64,000 nt of DNA from Podospora pseudocomata (taxonomy: Eukaryota > Ascomycota > Sordariomycetes > Sordariales > Podosporaceae): NCBI RefSeq assembly GCF_035222375.1, contig NW_026946365.1, forward strand, positions 682,001 to 746,000, read 5' to 3'. Every line of letters begins with the position of its first letter. Positions within the stretch are counted from its first letter, which is position 1. Made by a program: the position numbers and the translations under genes. This document shows, in pieces, positions 1 to 12,047 of the stretch. Under the pieces are notes generated by a model. That model was given only the letters and a program-made list of their open reading frames with translations, searched no databases and had not been told where the DNA came from.

Positions 1-779
1 CGTGACATCCCCATACCTAATAGCAGCCGGTCTCGTCGCTCGGCCCGGGAGAAAGCCCTTTCGCCAGGGCTGTCCGCGTGCACATGCCTCGGGGCGGCAA
101 CATGTCCAGACAGACACGAGATCGTGGCACAAAACAAATAGATTGCCAACTTACAGCCGTAAGCTCCCTCCCCGCTTCCCTAGCTTCGATTCCATGCAGA
201 CAGCGGAGCTATGCGGCGTCAAACTATCTGCATCTACACTGCTGCTTCCCCGTCACACACTCTATCCCACGTGCAGCCTGCTTGTTCAAACGGGGCCATC
301 ATCCGCTGTTGTCGGGTGGGCTTTCCCTCAATAAATGTGTGGGCCTTTCTATCAAGTCTAACGCCTCCTGCTGTACGTCTGTACACTCACGATAATCGGT
401 CTACCCTGTTGCAGGACGACCTAGTGTAACACTAAGTGCAGTTGGCGGGAGCCTCTTTGGATATTTTGCTTTGCCCCAGATTCCTGAGCATTGGGCTCTG
501 ATTTCTTTGAGACTGAATTCTGCTAACTGTTGTTGAATGAGAGCTATCAGTATGTTTGTCCTCACGAGTATCATATATGACATATCCCTCCCCAACCAAA
601 CAAGGATATATCCCTCCTCGGCAAGCTCACGGGACCAGCTGTTAATGCGGGGACGCATAAATCAAGAGTCCATCGTCTCAGGGGCTGGCCTGTGAGCCTG
701 TGATCCGACATGGGAGCTCCCGACGAGCCGCTTTTAGCACAGTACAACCCCGTCTGTCATATCACATCCCACATCACTT
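1..779. other. Intergenic, no gene seen
   Basis: Only short overlapping open frames without consistent codon bias or recognisable domains occur here. The distal part is presumably 3' flank of the haloacid dehalogenase-like gene, which is read from the minus strand and ends at 780. Confidence 0.5.
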
Positions 780-1544
780 TTACTCTTCCTCCCCAACCAA
801 CCTATTCGCCACCTCCTCCAACCCACCCTTTCCGTCGTCAAGCCCAACCCAGAGATCCACCCACTCTTTTGCTTTTTCGTATCTCTCCTCGTCGAGACCC
901 CATCTCTCTTCGTCTGGACGCTCGACGTAGACGGTTCTGAAGCCAAGTTTGTGTGCGGCGGCTAGATCTCCTAGGTGAGCTGCCGCCATGGCCACTTCTT
1001 TTGGCTCCAGGCCTAGCTTTTGGCATGCTCCGAGGTAGACGCTCGGGTGAGGTTTGTAAGCTTTGAAGTCCTCCGAGGAGCAAATCTCGTCATATCCCAG
1101 GTGGCCGTTTCTGTTCAGATCCTCCAAGCATGACTTGTTCCCGTCAGATAACATGGCCGTCTTGAACCTCTTTTTCAGTCTGGCGATCCCGGCAGCGGAA
1201 TCGGGCCATGGTGTGAGCTCGTGCCAGGTTTGGACTAGGAGCTCGATTTGGGAGGGGGAGAAGGTGTCGAGGGGGAGGGAGAATTCGGTGAGGAGGGCGG
1301 GGAGGGAGTCACGGTGGTGGGAGTCGGTTGTTTTAAAGGGATTGGAAGGGGAGGGGAGGTAGGAGCCGCAGAACTTTCCGTGGGAGAGGCGCCATTTGAG
1401 GGCGAAGAGGGGCCAGTCTACTTCTTTGAAGGTTGGAGGGGCTAGAGCACGGAGGGTGGAGATGATGTGAGGGCGCCAGTTTACTACTGTGCCGAAGATG
1501 TCGAAGGTGAGGGCTTTGACGCCGGTGAGGGAGGGGTCGGGCAT
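780..1544 (-). CDS. Haloacid dehalogenase, type II-like (HAD superfamily hydrolase)
   Basis: Predicted 254-residue single-exon HAD hydrolase. The family hydrolyses C-halogen or phosphate bonds through an aspartyl intermediate. The nucleophile motif is near the N-terminus (TFDIFGT, Asp about residue 15). Motif II is SDGNK, the motif III lysine lies in FKAYKPHP, and motif IV is AHLGDLAAAHKLGF. The FGT context and overall length fit 2-haloacid dehalogenases rather than phosphatases. The ATG at 1544 was chosen because family similarity starts just after it (MPDPSLTG); the frame stays open upstream to 1667, but that part is Pro/His/Thr-rich and unlike the family. No signal peptide is visible, so it is probably cytosolic. 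The real substrate cannot be read from sequence, and many fungal members have no proven halide-releasing activity. Confidence 0.85.
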   Translation of the reverse strand: MPDPSLTGVKALTFDIFGTVVNWRPHIISTLRALAPPTFKEVDWPLFALKWRLSHGKFCGSYLPSPSNPFKTTDSHHRDSLPALLTEFSLPLDTFSPSQIELLVQTWHELTPWPDSAAGIARLKKRFKTAMLSDGNKSCLEDLNRNGHLGYDEICSSEDFKAYKPHPSVYLGACQKLGLEPKEVAMAAAHLGDLAAAHKLGFRTVYVERPDEERWGLDEERYEKAKEWVDLWVGLDDGKGGLEEVANRLVGEEE

Positions 1545-4500
1545 TGTGATGGTGGGTATTGGGGGTAATAATGGGTGGTGTGTGATGTGAAAAGGTGATG
1601 AGAAAGTCATGATCTGGTGTAAGAGTGAGTATAAGTGAGGGGAAGAATGATTAGGCCAACCGGGCAAAGCCGGGAATGCCCGGAGGTGTAATGGTTGGTT
1701 GAGAGAGACTGGTTCACGTCTTTGAGGGGATTGTATAGCGAACCTGAAGAGTAAAGATCAGCAATAGCAAAAGTCCCGTACAGTATATCGAGATTTATTA
1801 TCCAGAGAGCACTGGAAGTACCAGCATATGGGTTTATAACTTCATCACAACTCAGCCAAACAATCTTAACACCGAACCTGACAACACATGCTAAGCAGGT
1901 ACCTACATACGCTACACAACGTAGCAAGTCAACAAGAAAATATTCAAAACGAAACACATGCTCTCCCAATCACAATTTTAATCTGGCCGTTCCGCCATTT
2001 TGATCCTCAAAAAGTCAACAAACACTCCGTTTTAGCCGACAGACACAAGACCAGCCCCCTCCTGTTACAGCCCCAAAAGCTCTCGTCAAATCACAAATCT
2101 CAAAATGTTATGGACGTAGTACATGGTATCTGTCTCTAGACTGCATACGTCAAAGACCTGTCTTTTGATTCAACAGAGCTTATTTCTGACTTGGCTCTTC
2201 TCACCCTACAACTTTTGCAATATCTACCTTCGTATACCGCCTCCACAATAAAGCGGGACGCCGTGAACGTTTCATATCTCCAGAAGAAGAGAATCGACGT
2301 ACCTACCATCAAATATTGTCGTTCAAACCCGCCGCGTGCGTACCCAGCATGTTCCGTCATGCTTGTCGCAACGGGCGATAACACAAGGCAAGCACAGGCC
2401 TGGTATATGGGGGTCTTCTGGCTTCGAGTCCACCTTCCTCACGCACTAAGGGCGGGGCTGGGTTTTCTGTGATCAGCAGTGATGGGGCGATGTTGATAGT
2501 GGATGAGAACTTCGGACTTGGTGTCCTCTGGTGCTCGCTTGCGAGGCTGCCTGGCTCTTTCCATCGCAACCTTTCTTGGGATTGTTGTTCGGCTTGCGAT
2601 GTGGTTATAGATGCCCGTCGTTATGGGCGGGCTGTGTGGCTGCACGCGCTGCTCTGGTTGAGATGATGATAGGGAGGTGGGAGGTAAGCGGATTTAGGGG
2701 GACATCGTGGATAATTTGGAATTTTCTCTCTCTCTCTGTGTGTGTGTGTGTGTGTGTGTTTGTGTGTGTTGGAGGACGGGGGCTTGACATTGGTTCAACG
2801 TGATGTTGTCAGTGGAAGTTTTAGTTCGGGGGGACGGGTTTATGGACTTTGGACAGTCCTTCATTTACTGGAGAGAAGGATATGTCGAATTGAATCTTGT
2901 TAAAAGAAGACGACGAGACTTTGGTAGTTGTTGATTAGAATATTTGGAGTTGAGGCAAAAAACTGTCGTATGACATTGGATAGATGAATAATACTTGGGT
3001 TCTGACTTTACACTTCATTCGTGAAGATGAATTGTATCTCGGTTATCGTGGACAACGACTGATGCTATCTCAGGGACCCTTACACTATTTTATCCAACTA
3101 GACTCGGTGCCTTTCTTCTTGCGCTTTACAAATATCCCTGAATAGCCCCAGCTATAAAGACGCAAACCCAAGACAGCATCACACGCTCTGAAGAAATGTT
3201 CAACCACTCATCCATCATCGAGGTCCTACATCATGCCTACCTTACTTCCACGCGTTGGGATCATCTTTAGCAGGTCGTGGGTTTTGAACGTGCGCGGGCG
3301 CTGCTTCCCGGTTGTCTTGTACTGTATCAATCGGCAAGAACCTACGCAATTTTTTTAAAAAGGGTGGAGAGGGAGAAGAATAAAATCTGCCTGTTTTTCT
3401 CATTTGGCGATGGTGGCTTGGAAAAATTGAAGGGAGGGTTGAGCAGAGGGAGACGATAACATATCTACGCCTGTCAAGAGCGCTGCCATGGATGACGCGA
3501 TCTACCGAAGCTATTGCTTTGCTACTCTTCCCCTAGGAAAGGAAAGCGTAGGTTCCCTCAAGACTGACAATGGACAGTAACTGTCTTGGCACGAGTCTTG
3601 GAGAAATGTATGGTTCCTGATAGACGAAGAGCCTGTCTTTCTTGTATCATCCGTCTTGTTGGTGCAACTCTTTGCAGTCCCTCCCAATACAATTGCAAAG
3701 ACTCCAACCGCACCTGAAAATTGGTGCTCACTGTAAACCTCAAGATTGTGTGACCTAAAAGGCGCTCTCTTGTTTAAGTAGACACGTAGGGAGAAAATTG
3801 TCGCCATAATGATGAACCAAGGGTTAATATATGATCTCTACGCAAAGTATAGGCAGAGGTTGAGTCGAGTTATTACAGAGGCCGTATATAGGGGGGAGAC
3901 CCCCGATTTAGAGATTCTCAGAAATGGAAAGTCGGCGACGACGAGTTCCCTTGAGATTTCACAGCCTCGTCATGCACCTAGGTTTATCTGTATCCTCGGA
4001 GCACGATTCCAAGGTTTTTCTTGTTGTCTCTATGAACAAAGCTTTGATAGCTAACAAGAAGGGATTTTCACAACGGCCTTCCCGAGAAGGCTTGTTTGTG
4101 TCACCACTTATGCAAGGTAGGTAGTTTGTCATTCAGAGCTTCGAGGCTGAGGTTGTCGCTATTTAGAATTTGGATCTCGGCAGATATCTTGCATCACTAA
4201 AAAGCTATGCCCAACTGGCCCTCCTATTTCTATGGGAATCATTTTAGCATCAAAGAGGGAGATACTCCTCCATACACCACCCCAACCAATCCCGCCTTCA
4301 TCCTTCAAAACGACGGGCAGAATTGCTGTTTTGACAGCAAGGCCTCAAAGAGCCCATAGAAACCAGGCGCAGGCAGCCTCGCGTTATGTACCACATCTGG
4401 AGGGGTTTTGACCCTCCTTTTCCGGGAAATCTTGAGCGTGAAAGAAGGGGATGACAGACTGAAGCGTCCTGCCAGCTCTCAGACGATGAAGCAATTCTGT

Positions 4501-5363
4501 TGTGAAGTGGGAATACATGAAGCGAGACCTTCCTAGATTTGGGGAGCTGAGTCAACCGCCAACTTGATGCCCCAAGGAAATCAAAGACACCCAAATAGAG
4601 AGCTGTTTTCCCTCATCCATGATTCACCAACATAACTTCTATACACGGCCCACCAGCATTCTGATAGCAAGGCCTTGAGACTATGTCTAGATTACTCTTC
4701 ATGCCTTTCGACCATCTTCAAAGACCTCTCAATAGATATTTAAGACCTGTTGACTCCGAGTAGCAGTCTCCAATTATGCTGTCCACGATGTGAATTCCTT
4801 GATGGAAAATAGCCAGTAGGGCCAATGATGAACAGCCCCTATTATGGGGGCCAATGTGTTGAAGGTGATCAAGTCAACTCAAGCAGAGCATGAACGCTGG
4901 ATTAAGGGGTTCAGGGGCATTCCATTCACTTCAACAACACATCAACACAAGTCCAGTCACAGCAACACAAAGTCAAGCCCACAACTCATGTATTGGAACC
5001 TGTTTCTACTACCATCTCATAAAACCCCCTTCAAACTCTCCCCCAAAAGACTCCAATACACTCTCAAGCTTCATACACCCGCTTCACCGCAGGCCGGTCA
5101 TTCCCCTCCACCCAAAGAAGATACACAAACAAAAACCCATTTTAACGCCCGCTTCTTATCTGTTCTTGCCCTCATTTTCAAGAGGGGTCTGATATATCAA
5201 GAAATCCAAAACATAAGAAAATATAAAAATTTCCACGACCGTTTCATCCGAAAAAGTAGATCACAAAGAAGTAGAGTAAAGTTGCTCCCCAAATAAACCA
5301 GGATATCGTCAGTTCAAAAAAGTCAAGAACACGTCAAATGAAAAAGGCCATCCAAAAAACACC
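1545..5363. other. Intergenic, gene-poor
   Basis: No supported gene in 3.8 kb. It contains one TC/TG microsatellite (separate entry). The part next to 5364 is probably the 3' UTR of the Opy2-like gene. Open frames such as 4844-5296 are compositionally unlike the real genes nearby. Confidence 0.5.
2724..2769. repeat. (TC)n(TG)n microsatellite
   Basis: A TC dinucleotide run passes directly into a TG run of about 30 bp with one interruption. Visible directly. Confidence 0.9.
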
Positions 5364-6674
5364 TCATGGTGCGGCATGCTCATCGCCGAACGGACTCCTT
5401 TCCCGGTTCTTGACTGGTACAGAAGAGTCTCTTTGAGACGCCCGTCGTGTAGCCTCCTCAATGACAGCACTGAGGTTGTTACTACTGATGCTGCTGTTGT
5501 GAGACGGCTTCGGTGGGTCAGAAAACGGTCCGAGATCGTTCGTTTGTGGCGAGTCAACAATGATGGTAGCGGCGGTGGAGTCTCTATAGGTATCGCCCGA
5601 GACGGTGATAGGGGAAGAGAGGGTATCCTGCTCTGATCTCGCTTTGCTGCTGGTGCTGTTGCCGTTCAACTTCTTGATGCTTCCAACCCGAACAACCATA
5701 GCCCTAGCCGGCGTGGCTGTGTGGGTGCTGGCATTGTTCAAGAAGGTAGACCCAACGCTGAAAGTGCTGTTGGCGGGACTTGGCGGCCGGAGAGAAGAGT
5801 ACTTCTCGTAGTCGACAGTGGGAACTGGGGGAGTGGCGGTGCCGCTAGAGTTGTTGGAGTTGGCCGACCGGACACTAACCATGGCCGGCTTCGCTCGCAT
5901 ACCCGTCTGCGCGGGAGCCACAACAACGGCGCTCTTTCCATAGATGGTGGATGCCACGCTGGAGCGCGGGGCGTACGAGGTCCGGGCGTAGGAAGTACGA
6001 TCAGTGTAAGAGGAGATGCCAGAGTAAGTCGAATCACGCAAGTCACCCGGGATGAAGAAATGCTGATCTTCTGTGCTCGATGGAGTGCCGGCCTGCGAGT
6101 GACTGGCAGGAATTGGCGGAACGGGAGGAACCAACACTGTGGGAGAGGCTGTGGCTCTGTTGGTAACCCCGGGAATATAGGCGATCTGGATGATGTTCGA
6201 AGCGCGGGTAAGAACGGTGGAGGCAATCGAGTGAACAGTATGGGTGGAGGCGCGATAGTCCCGGCGTTGAGCAAAGTTCTTCTCCCCATCCATATGCTCA
6301 GCTGAATCTTCCCAGACCTCCTGGGCAACTGGTTGCTGCTGCCTCCTAGACTTCACGCAAAACCTCCATACCAAGTACGAGAGAATGACAACGGCCGCGA
6401 TACCACCAATCACTCCACCAGCGATGGCACCGACATTGGTCGACGGTTGCGAGGGTCTGGAGGGGAGCATGGCTGGGTCGAGAGGCTGGCAGATCATATG
6501 AGCACATTGCTTGCATGTCTCGGGGATCATGATGCATTCATGTGTCGTCTGGTCGCAATTCTCTGGGCAGACGGGTTGTTGTCCCTTGTTGCACTGAACA
6601 CAGACTTCCTGGCGCTTCCATAGCGTCGAGAAGGACATGGCGGCCGTGCCATGTGAATCGAACATGTCGGCCAT
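5364..6674 (-). CDS. Opy2-like membrane anchor protein
   Basis: Predicted 436-residue single-pass membrane protein. An N-terminal cysteine-rich ectodomain (about residues 25-62, pattern CVQC...CPENC...C...CKQC...C) matches the fungal Opy2 domain. It is followed by a Gly/Ala/Val transmembrane helix (about 81-105, GAIAGGVIGGIAAVV) and a long Ser/Thr/Pro-rich cytosolic tail. In yeast Opy2 recruits the Ste50 adaptor to the plasma membrane for HOG and filamentation MAPK signalling. The same role is inferred here from the ectodomain and topology, because the tail is low in complexity. The ATG at 6674 has a strong context (CACCATGG); a later in-frame Met, just before the cysteine domain, is an alternative. 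No cleavable signal peptide is obvious, which agrees with type III topology for this family. No intron is needed. Confidence 0.8.
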   Translation of the reverse strand: MADMFDSHGTAAMSFSTLWKRQEVCVQCNKGQQPVCPENCDQTTHECIMIPETCKQCAHMICQPLDPAMLPSRPSQPSTNVGAIAGGVIGGIAAVVILSYLVWRFCVKSRRQQQPVAQEVWEDSAEHMDGEKNFAQRRDYRASTHTVHSIASTVLTRASNIIQIAYIPGVTNRATASPTVLVPPVPPIPASHSQAGTPSSTEDQHFFIPGDLRDSTYSGISSYTDRTSYARTSYAPRSSVASTIYGKSAVVVAPAQTGMRAKPAMVSVRSANSNNSSGTATPPVPTVDYEKYSSLRPPSPANSTFSVGSTFLNNASTHTATPARAMVVRVGSIKKLNGNSTSSKARSEQDTLSSPITVSGDTYRDSTAATIIVDSPQTNDLGPFSDPPKPSHNSSISSNNLSAVIEEATRRASQRDSSVPVKNRERSPFGDEHAAP

Positions 6675-9600
6675 GGTGAGCAAGAAACCTGAGACGTTCG
6701 TGAGGCGGGGTGAGGAGTATATAAAAAGGCGATGCTGTTTGGTGTTTGGGTGACCTGTTCGTTACGCTGTGCCGATCTCGAGGATGTGTAACGGGCCAAG
6801 CCTGGACCACTTGCTCAACGTCTATCTATTCCACGCGCGTGAATTGTTCGTTTGTGACCCGAGAGCTTATCGTATCAGATGAAGAAAATCGAAAGGGTAT
6901 AAGGGGATGGTTTGCGTCGTCGGTCGGGTTTCGCACTCGGCGGCGGGCGCAAGCAGAGAGGACAGGATGATGAGTTGAAACGAGTGACGGTTGAGACTAG
7001 CTCAGTAAAGAACGGAACACATTTGGTTTGATAAAATAGAACGAATTGAAATAATGAATACAGAGCTTCTTGACAGTGATAACAACAACAACAACAACAG
7101 CAACAGGGCGCGTGGTTGATGTTGAAGATGGGACGCCAGGAACCTCGCTGCGAGGCAAGAAGGCGGAAGGCGGGAAGGGTGGAGGATTTGGCTGAAGGAC
7201 CTGGAACTTGGACCTGGCTCCTCCCTCAATTTGGCCAAGGGGCCAGTCAGGAGGGCAGAGCCACACTCAGGCGCCCCGCAGCGGTTTAGCGAAAACGTCC
7301 TGGAGGGCGACACCAACGCTCCATTCGCTCGATCAACCACGCCTGGCCTGGCCCCTGGATTCCCTCTTGTGGCACGGCATTAGCATTACGGGAGCACACT
7401 TCCATGTTTCTTTTTGGTGCCTTTCCAGAACATTGATGGGCTTTTCACATCATCATCATCCTCTCTCTTTTCATCTCTATCAATAACATCGCAATCAATT
7501 GCCTCACTGATGGAGCATATCGGCTCTTCTTGCCACAGCTCAAACGTGGCATGAAATTCGCTTATACCTCTCGCCTTCCCAAAGAGGACTTCCCCGCGAC
7601 AACAATCGCTCGGTAGGTCCCACTCAGCCCAGCCCACCATTGCCAAGGCATGCTCCACATGTAAATCCCTTCCACCCAATCACGGACCACGCCCAGGCCA
7701 GAGGTTTCAACGCCTTTTTCGAAATCCCGAAGCCATACATACGAATGCATGGGTTGCAGATCAATTCTGAATTTGCATCAATTTATGGATTTCCGACCCC
7801 GCGTTGACGATGACTTCTGGGGAAATGATCAAGAAGATGTCCTATCTAGATTTCTAGACTCAACTTGAAGTCGTCGCTGATTGGACAACCCCCCTTCCTA
7901 CCGCCAAGCCACAGTTTCTTTTCTTAACAACACCCATCAAATAGTTCCTGCAGGCCTGCGGTGGTGGTGTGGTGCTGTTATTGTTGACCTTACCATGGAA
8001 GGTCCAACACCAATTGAGCAAGTTCCAACACGGGCAACCAACCACCGTCATTACACTACCATAGCCGTGTCATATTTTTCCAGCTTTGTGTGTCTCGGCT
8101 GTATATTACTCAGCTGCAAGACCTCACGAGCCGAACATGCAATGCTATGTGCGGGACCTATAGAAAGCATAGTCTCGGGATAATATACCGGGCGAATCCC
8201 GGTGGTCCCAGTCCCCAAGAAACCCGTGAGGGTGTTTCGGGTTGTTTTTGTTTCTGATGGGTATATGTGGATATCCGATCCCGGGCATGGTGGCTTGAGA
8301 GACTTGACACGAGAGGGGAAGACGGGGATATCCTATGTTGAGGTTTGAGGAGTTGGAGACCTCAAACCTTCATGGCTGGGTATCCTTTCATGCATGGGAG
8401 CTGTTGTTTTGGAATGATATCCTGACATCAACTCTTAACAACATGTCGTTATTCCCGAAACGAGTCCATATTGTCATCATCACTACAGCGAGTCCAGACC
8501 CCAACTGTCATCTTTCGTATTTCATATCCCCCATAGTAACCCGCATGAGATTTTCAGAGATAGAGTGCTTCCCATTCTCGTCTTCCTGCATAGTTCTACC
8601 GCTGCGGGTGAAAAAAACAGGGAAGGGAGCACTATATCGTCGGAAAGGGAACCGGGTGGGTGATGTTACGCTGCATTTACATTTCCCGAGTGGTCAGTTG
8701 GTCTGTACACGAAACCTGACGTATATCGTCGATGTGGATTTTAGGCTAAACACGAATCTGGGGAAACCTAGAAATCTAGATGTGCTGCTGGCTTGGAATG
8801 CAGTTGATATAAAGCTGACTGTCTGTTTCCCTGGCGGTGGCGAGCAAGGTGATGTCTTCTGATAGTGCGGATGCATGTCAGTCATCGTTGAGCGTCTTCG
8901 AGCCCCGGCTCACCTCAACTCCAGGGTTGCAGAGAGCCGCAGTTTGAATTCCCGTCAAAGATTAGGTTTGGCAGTGTCGAGTCCAAGTTCACGGACCTAT
9001 CGTGACCGGAGCAATCCCGAGAGTCAGGGCCAACCGGTAGCGTTGACGGTGCATATGTCGAGCGTTGGGATGAGGTGACAGACATGGCGCAGCCGAATTT
9101 CAAATGCTCGGTGATCGACCGGACCTATAGGATAGACTGAGTCTTAGCAGCACCACTCGGATGATCACCTGTGCTGAGCACCGAAGCACTTGCTACCATC
9201 CGAAAGCTCCCCTGACGGCTCGGACCGTGAACTAATACGGTGCAATTGTAAGGCTTTGAAGTCCAGACTGTGGCTTGAGAGACCTTTGGACCCTGAACCC
9301 TTCAGCGGGAATGGCTTAAGCCTTGCGAACCGCAGTCAGGCATCTATATGTATGATTGGGTTGGCTGACAGACCCAAACTGAACCTCACCACATGGAGAA
9401 GGATTTCCCTGTGAGTGTTGGTAGAAGGATGACTGACAACGCAGCAATCATGTCCGGAGTTTGCAGTGCATGGCAGTGTTCTGTTGGTCGGTGAGCGCTT
9501 GCACAACAACATCATTCGACAGAGAGATTCTGTGCATCCGCCTCGGACTCGAAGGCGCTTATAAGATCGTGTGAGACGAGCCTCGACGAATGCAACCTGA

Positions 9601-12047
9601 CAGAGCTGAAGCGAGAGAGATTGAAATAAACTGTCGAAACAAAATGACAATGGCCTTCGAGGCCATCATCGCAGTGAGAGATCCGACGGGATGTCACAAT
9701 CCCACCGGCCGCTTCAGTGAGAACGGGAGATAGGGTCACCAGCGGCAGAGACCAGACCGGACGACACCAGATGAGTGGGCTGATGCCATTCCCACGGCCG
9801 CTGTGAGCCCGAGAGAGAAATCATCGTTCGCAAAGAATGCACAGCTCGTGTAATCATGGCGAGGGAACCCAGCGAATCTTTGTCGTCCAAAAACGTTTCT
9901 GAACGAGGCTGGGCGGGATCCGAGCAGCCGGCACCTCCATCTTGCGCTTGACGGGCAGCAGTAGCGCCAGCTCAGCCTCACTACGCAAGCACGCCACCAC
10001 CCAACAACAACAACTGGATACGGAAAGCTTGTTGCGTCAAAAAGTCTCCGTTTTATGACCGGCGGTTGGCATTCGACGATATTTCTTTGAGGGAATGATC
10101 TGGGCTCCGGTAGGGTTCCGTACATCTGAGACCCTCTTTGCCGGCCCGATTTTTTTCTTTACGGATCCCAAGTGTTCTATTTTTGGCCCCAAGTCGATTT
10201 TTTTTTGTCCCCATCATGGAGATTCGTGATCTGTGTGAGATCGAAAAAAAAAAAACCCCAAAGACAACCACAGGCATGTGACAACCTCAGTTCGTGTTGG
10301 TGGATGCTAGATATCCTCCGTATGGTAGGCACATACGGAGGGCATGCTGCTTGCTCGTGAGAGAAAGTTTCCTATCTTGTGCAACGCGTGGCAAGCGGCG
10401 AGACGTGGGTTTCCGTGATGTCGTGCGAGAGAAAAGCAACAGCAAAAAAAGGAGAGGAGAGATTTCAATATTCCGTTTGTCCCTCTGTAATCCCAAATAA
10501 AGTTGGACCCCAGCGGCCCCCTGATGTTGCAGCCGCGTCGATTGCCAAGAGAAACCGTTTGGAAGACTGAACCCTTTTTTTACTTCAAACGTTCTGGACG
10601 AAAAAGCGGGAATTGACAGCTATCTGAAAGCTTTCCTCGGTCTATTATTTTGTCCAGATATACGTGTTTGCAACTGGGAATACCGTGTGCCAGTTGGTGC
10701 CAGTCCGAAGACGTTCCAGACTGACGAGATCAGAAATGATGGGCGTTGTGGAGGGCATGATGGACGTCATGCATTCGCTGAGCGGGTGAGCTGTTTCAGG
10801 CCTCAGAGGATGAGTACCCATAGGAACAAAACAAGCTCGACACGCTCGATTTTTATCAAAGAACAAATGCTTTGATCGATCAACTGTATTGGATATCACG
10901 AATGCTCGATAAAATGACAATGAGGCCGTGATACCTCACAATGAACAGACCCCAGTGCTGAGGAAGAAACGAAGACCCTGAAAATGGAAGGCTAGGACCA
11001 TGCTGGCTGGTTTGGCGATCTGGAGTTAAACGGCACCAACGCACAGTACCCGCGGCTGCGGTCCAGACTGTGCGAAGAACGCTCCCAAAACTGGAGCACT
11101 CACTGCCCAGTCGCCGTGGAAACTCAAAATGATGAATGCAACTACCAAGTAGTTGCAGATGGGTATGTATACAGAAGCTGTCATGTTCCTAGGGTCTTCA
11201 ATCTTCAATGGGCTCAAAGAAAAGAAGGTGAACCTGCCTCGCAACAATGTTCCTTGGGCCATGAAACACTCCTGAGATGGCAAACGAGATGTGAGTGCCG
11301 GGACAAGGTGACAGCTGCTTGGCACTCAGGGGGCCGCCTGGCAGAAGAGAAAGACGGCGACTGACGTCGGTCTCTTCCAGCGTTCGTTCGTGTGGGCGGG
11401 CTGTGGGCGGTGGGCAACTGATGAACCTGGAACTGGAACGGGTCGAAAGCGAGCCAGTCACCAGTGAGCAGCTCGCAGTCGCAGCCATCCCTGGCTAGCA
11501 AAGAAGGCGGTGGAGCACCCTCGCCCATCCCTGTCGCTCAGCCACAGGCCCCCTTCACCAACTTCATAACAGGGCCGCCGTCGCCTGAGAGCTGTTGAAT
11601 CAGGTTTTTGAGACCTCTCTCTTGACATTTGTATTTTTTTTCCCCTTTCTCTTTTCTCCTCTCTAGAGACGGGAGATTCTTAGAATATCACTGCTGTTGC
11701 TGCCACCAGCTGAGCAGCAAACAGCGAAAACATCGTCTTGTCCTGTGCCACTCGGTCACCGGCGCTTCCCCTTCCTGCCGTGCCCTGGAATTGGGTATCA
11801 GAACGACTCGTAACGGCAGCTGACGTTTCGCACTGCAACTGCGCCAAGCTTCACCGTCTCTTTTTCTTTGACCGACCTGACAACCAACAACCAAACAACC
11901 TCGACCTAACATCGCGATCCCCTACGAACAGTCCCCCCCGACGATCCAGCGACCTTTGAGAATCTTGCAAAATACCCACAATATTCCAATCTTTCGAGTA
12001 GATCTTGATTTCAGCTATTTCTCGCAGAAGCGAGCCGCGACTCCATC
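6675..12047. other. 5.4-kb intergenic region between divergent genes
   Basis: No supported gene between the minus-strand Opy2-like gene and the plus-strand chitin synthase. It has A/CAA-rich simple sequence near 7081-7106, a short GC-rich hairpin (accggg/cccggt) near 8187-8203, and homopolymer A and T runs near 10200-10260. The last ~500 bp, TC-rich around 11600-11670, are the likely promoter and 5' leader of the chitin synthase. The 175-codon open frame at 8335-8862 has no recognisable domain and was not called. Confidence 0.5.

Noticed and set aside
8187-8203. GC-rich hairpin accggg/cccggt
   Set aside because: Only 6-bp arms in an isolated place with no gene nearby; expected by chance in a sequence of this size.
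8335-8862. 175-codon open frame in the 6.7-12 kb gap
   Set aside because: No domain, no coding-type third-position bias and no leader or intron signals around it.
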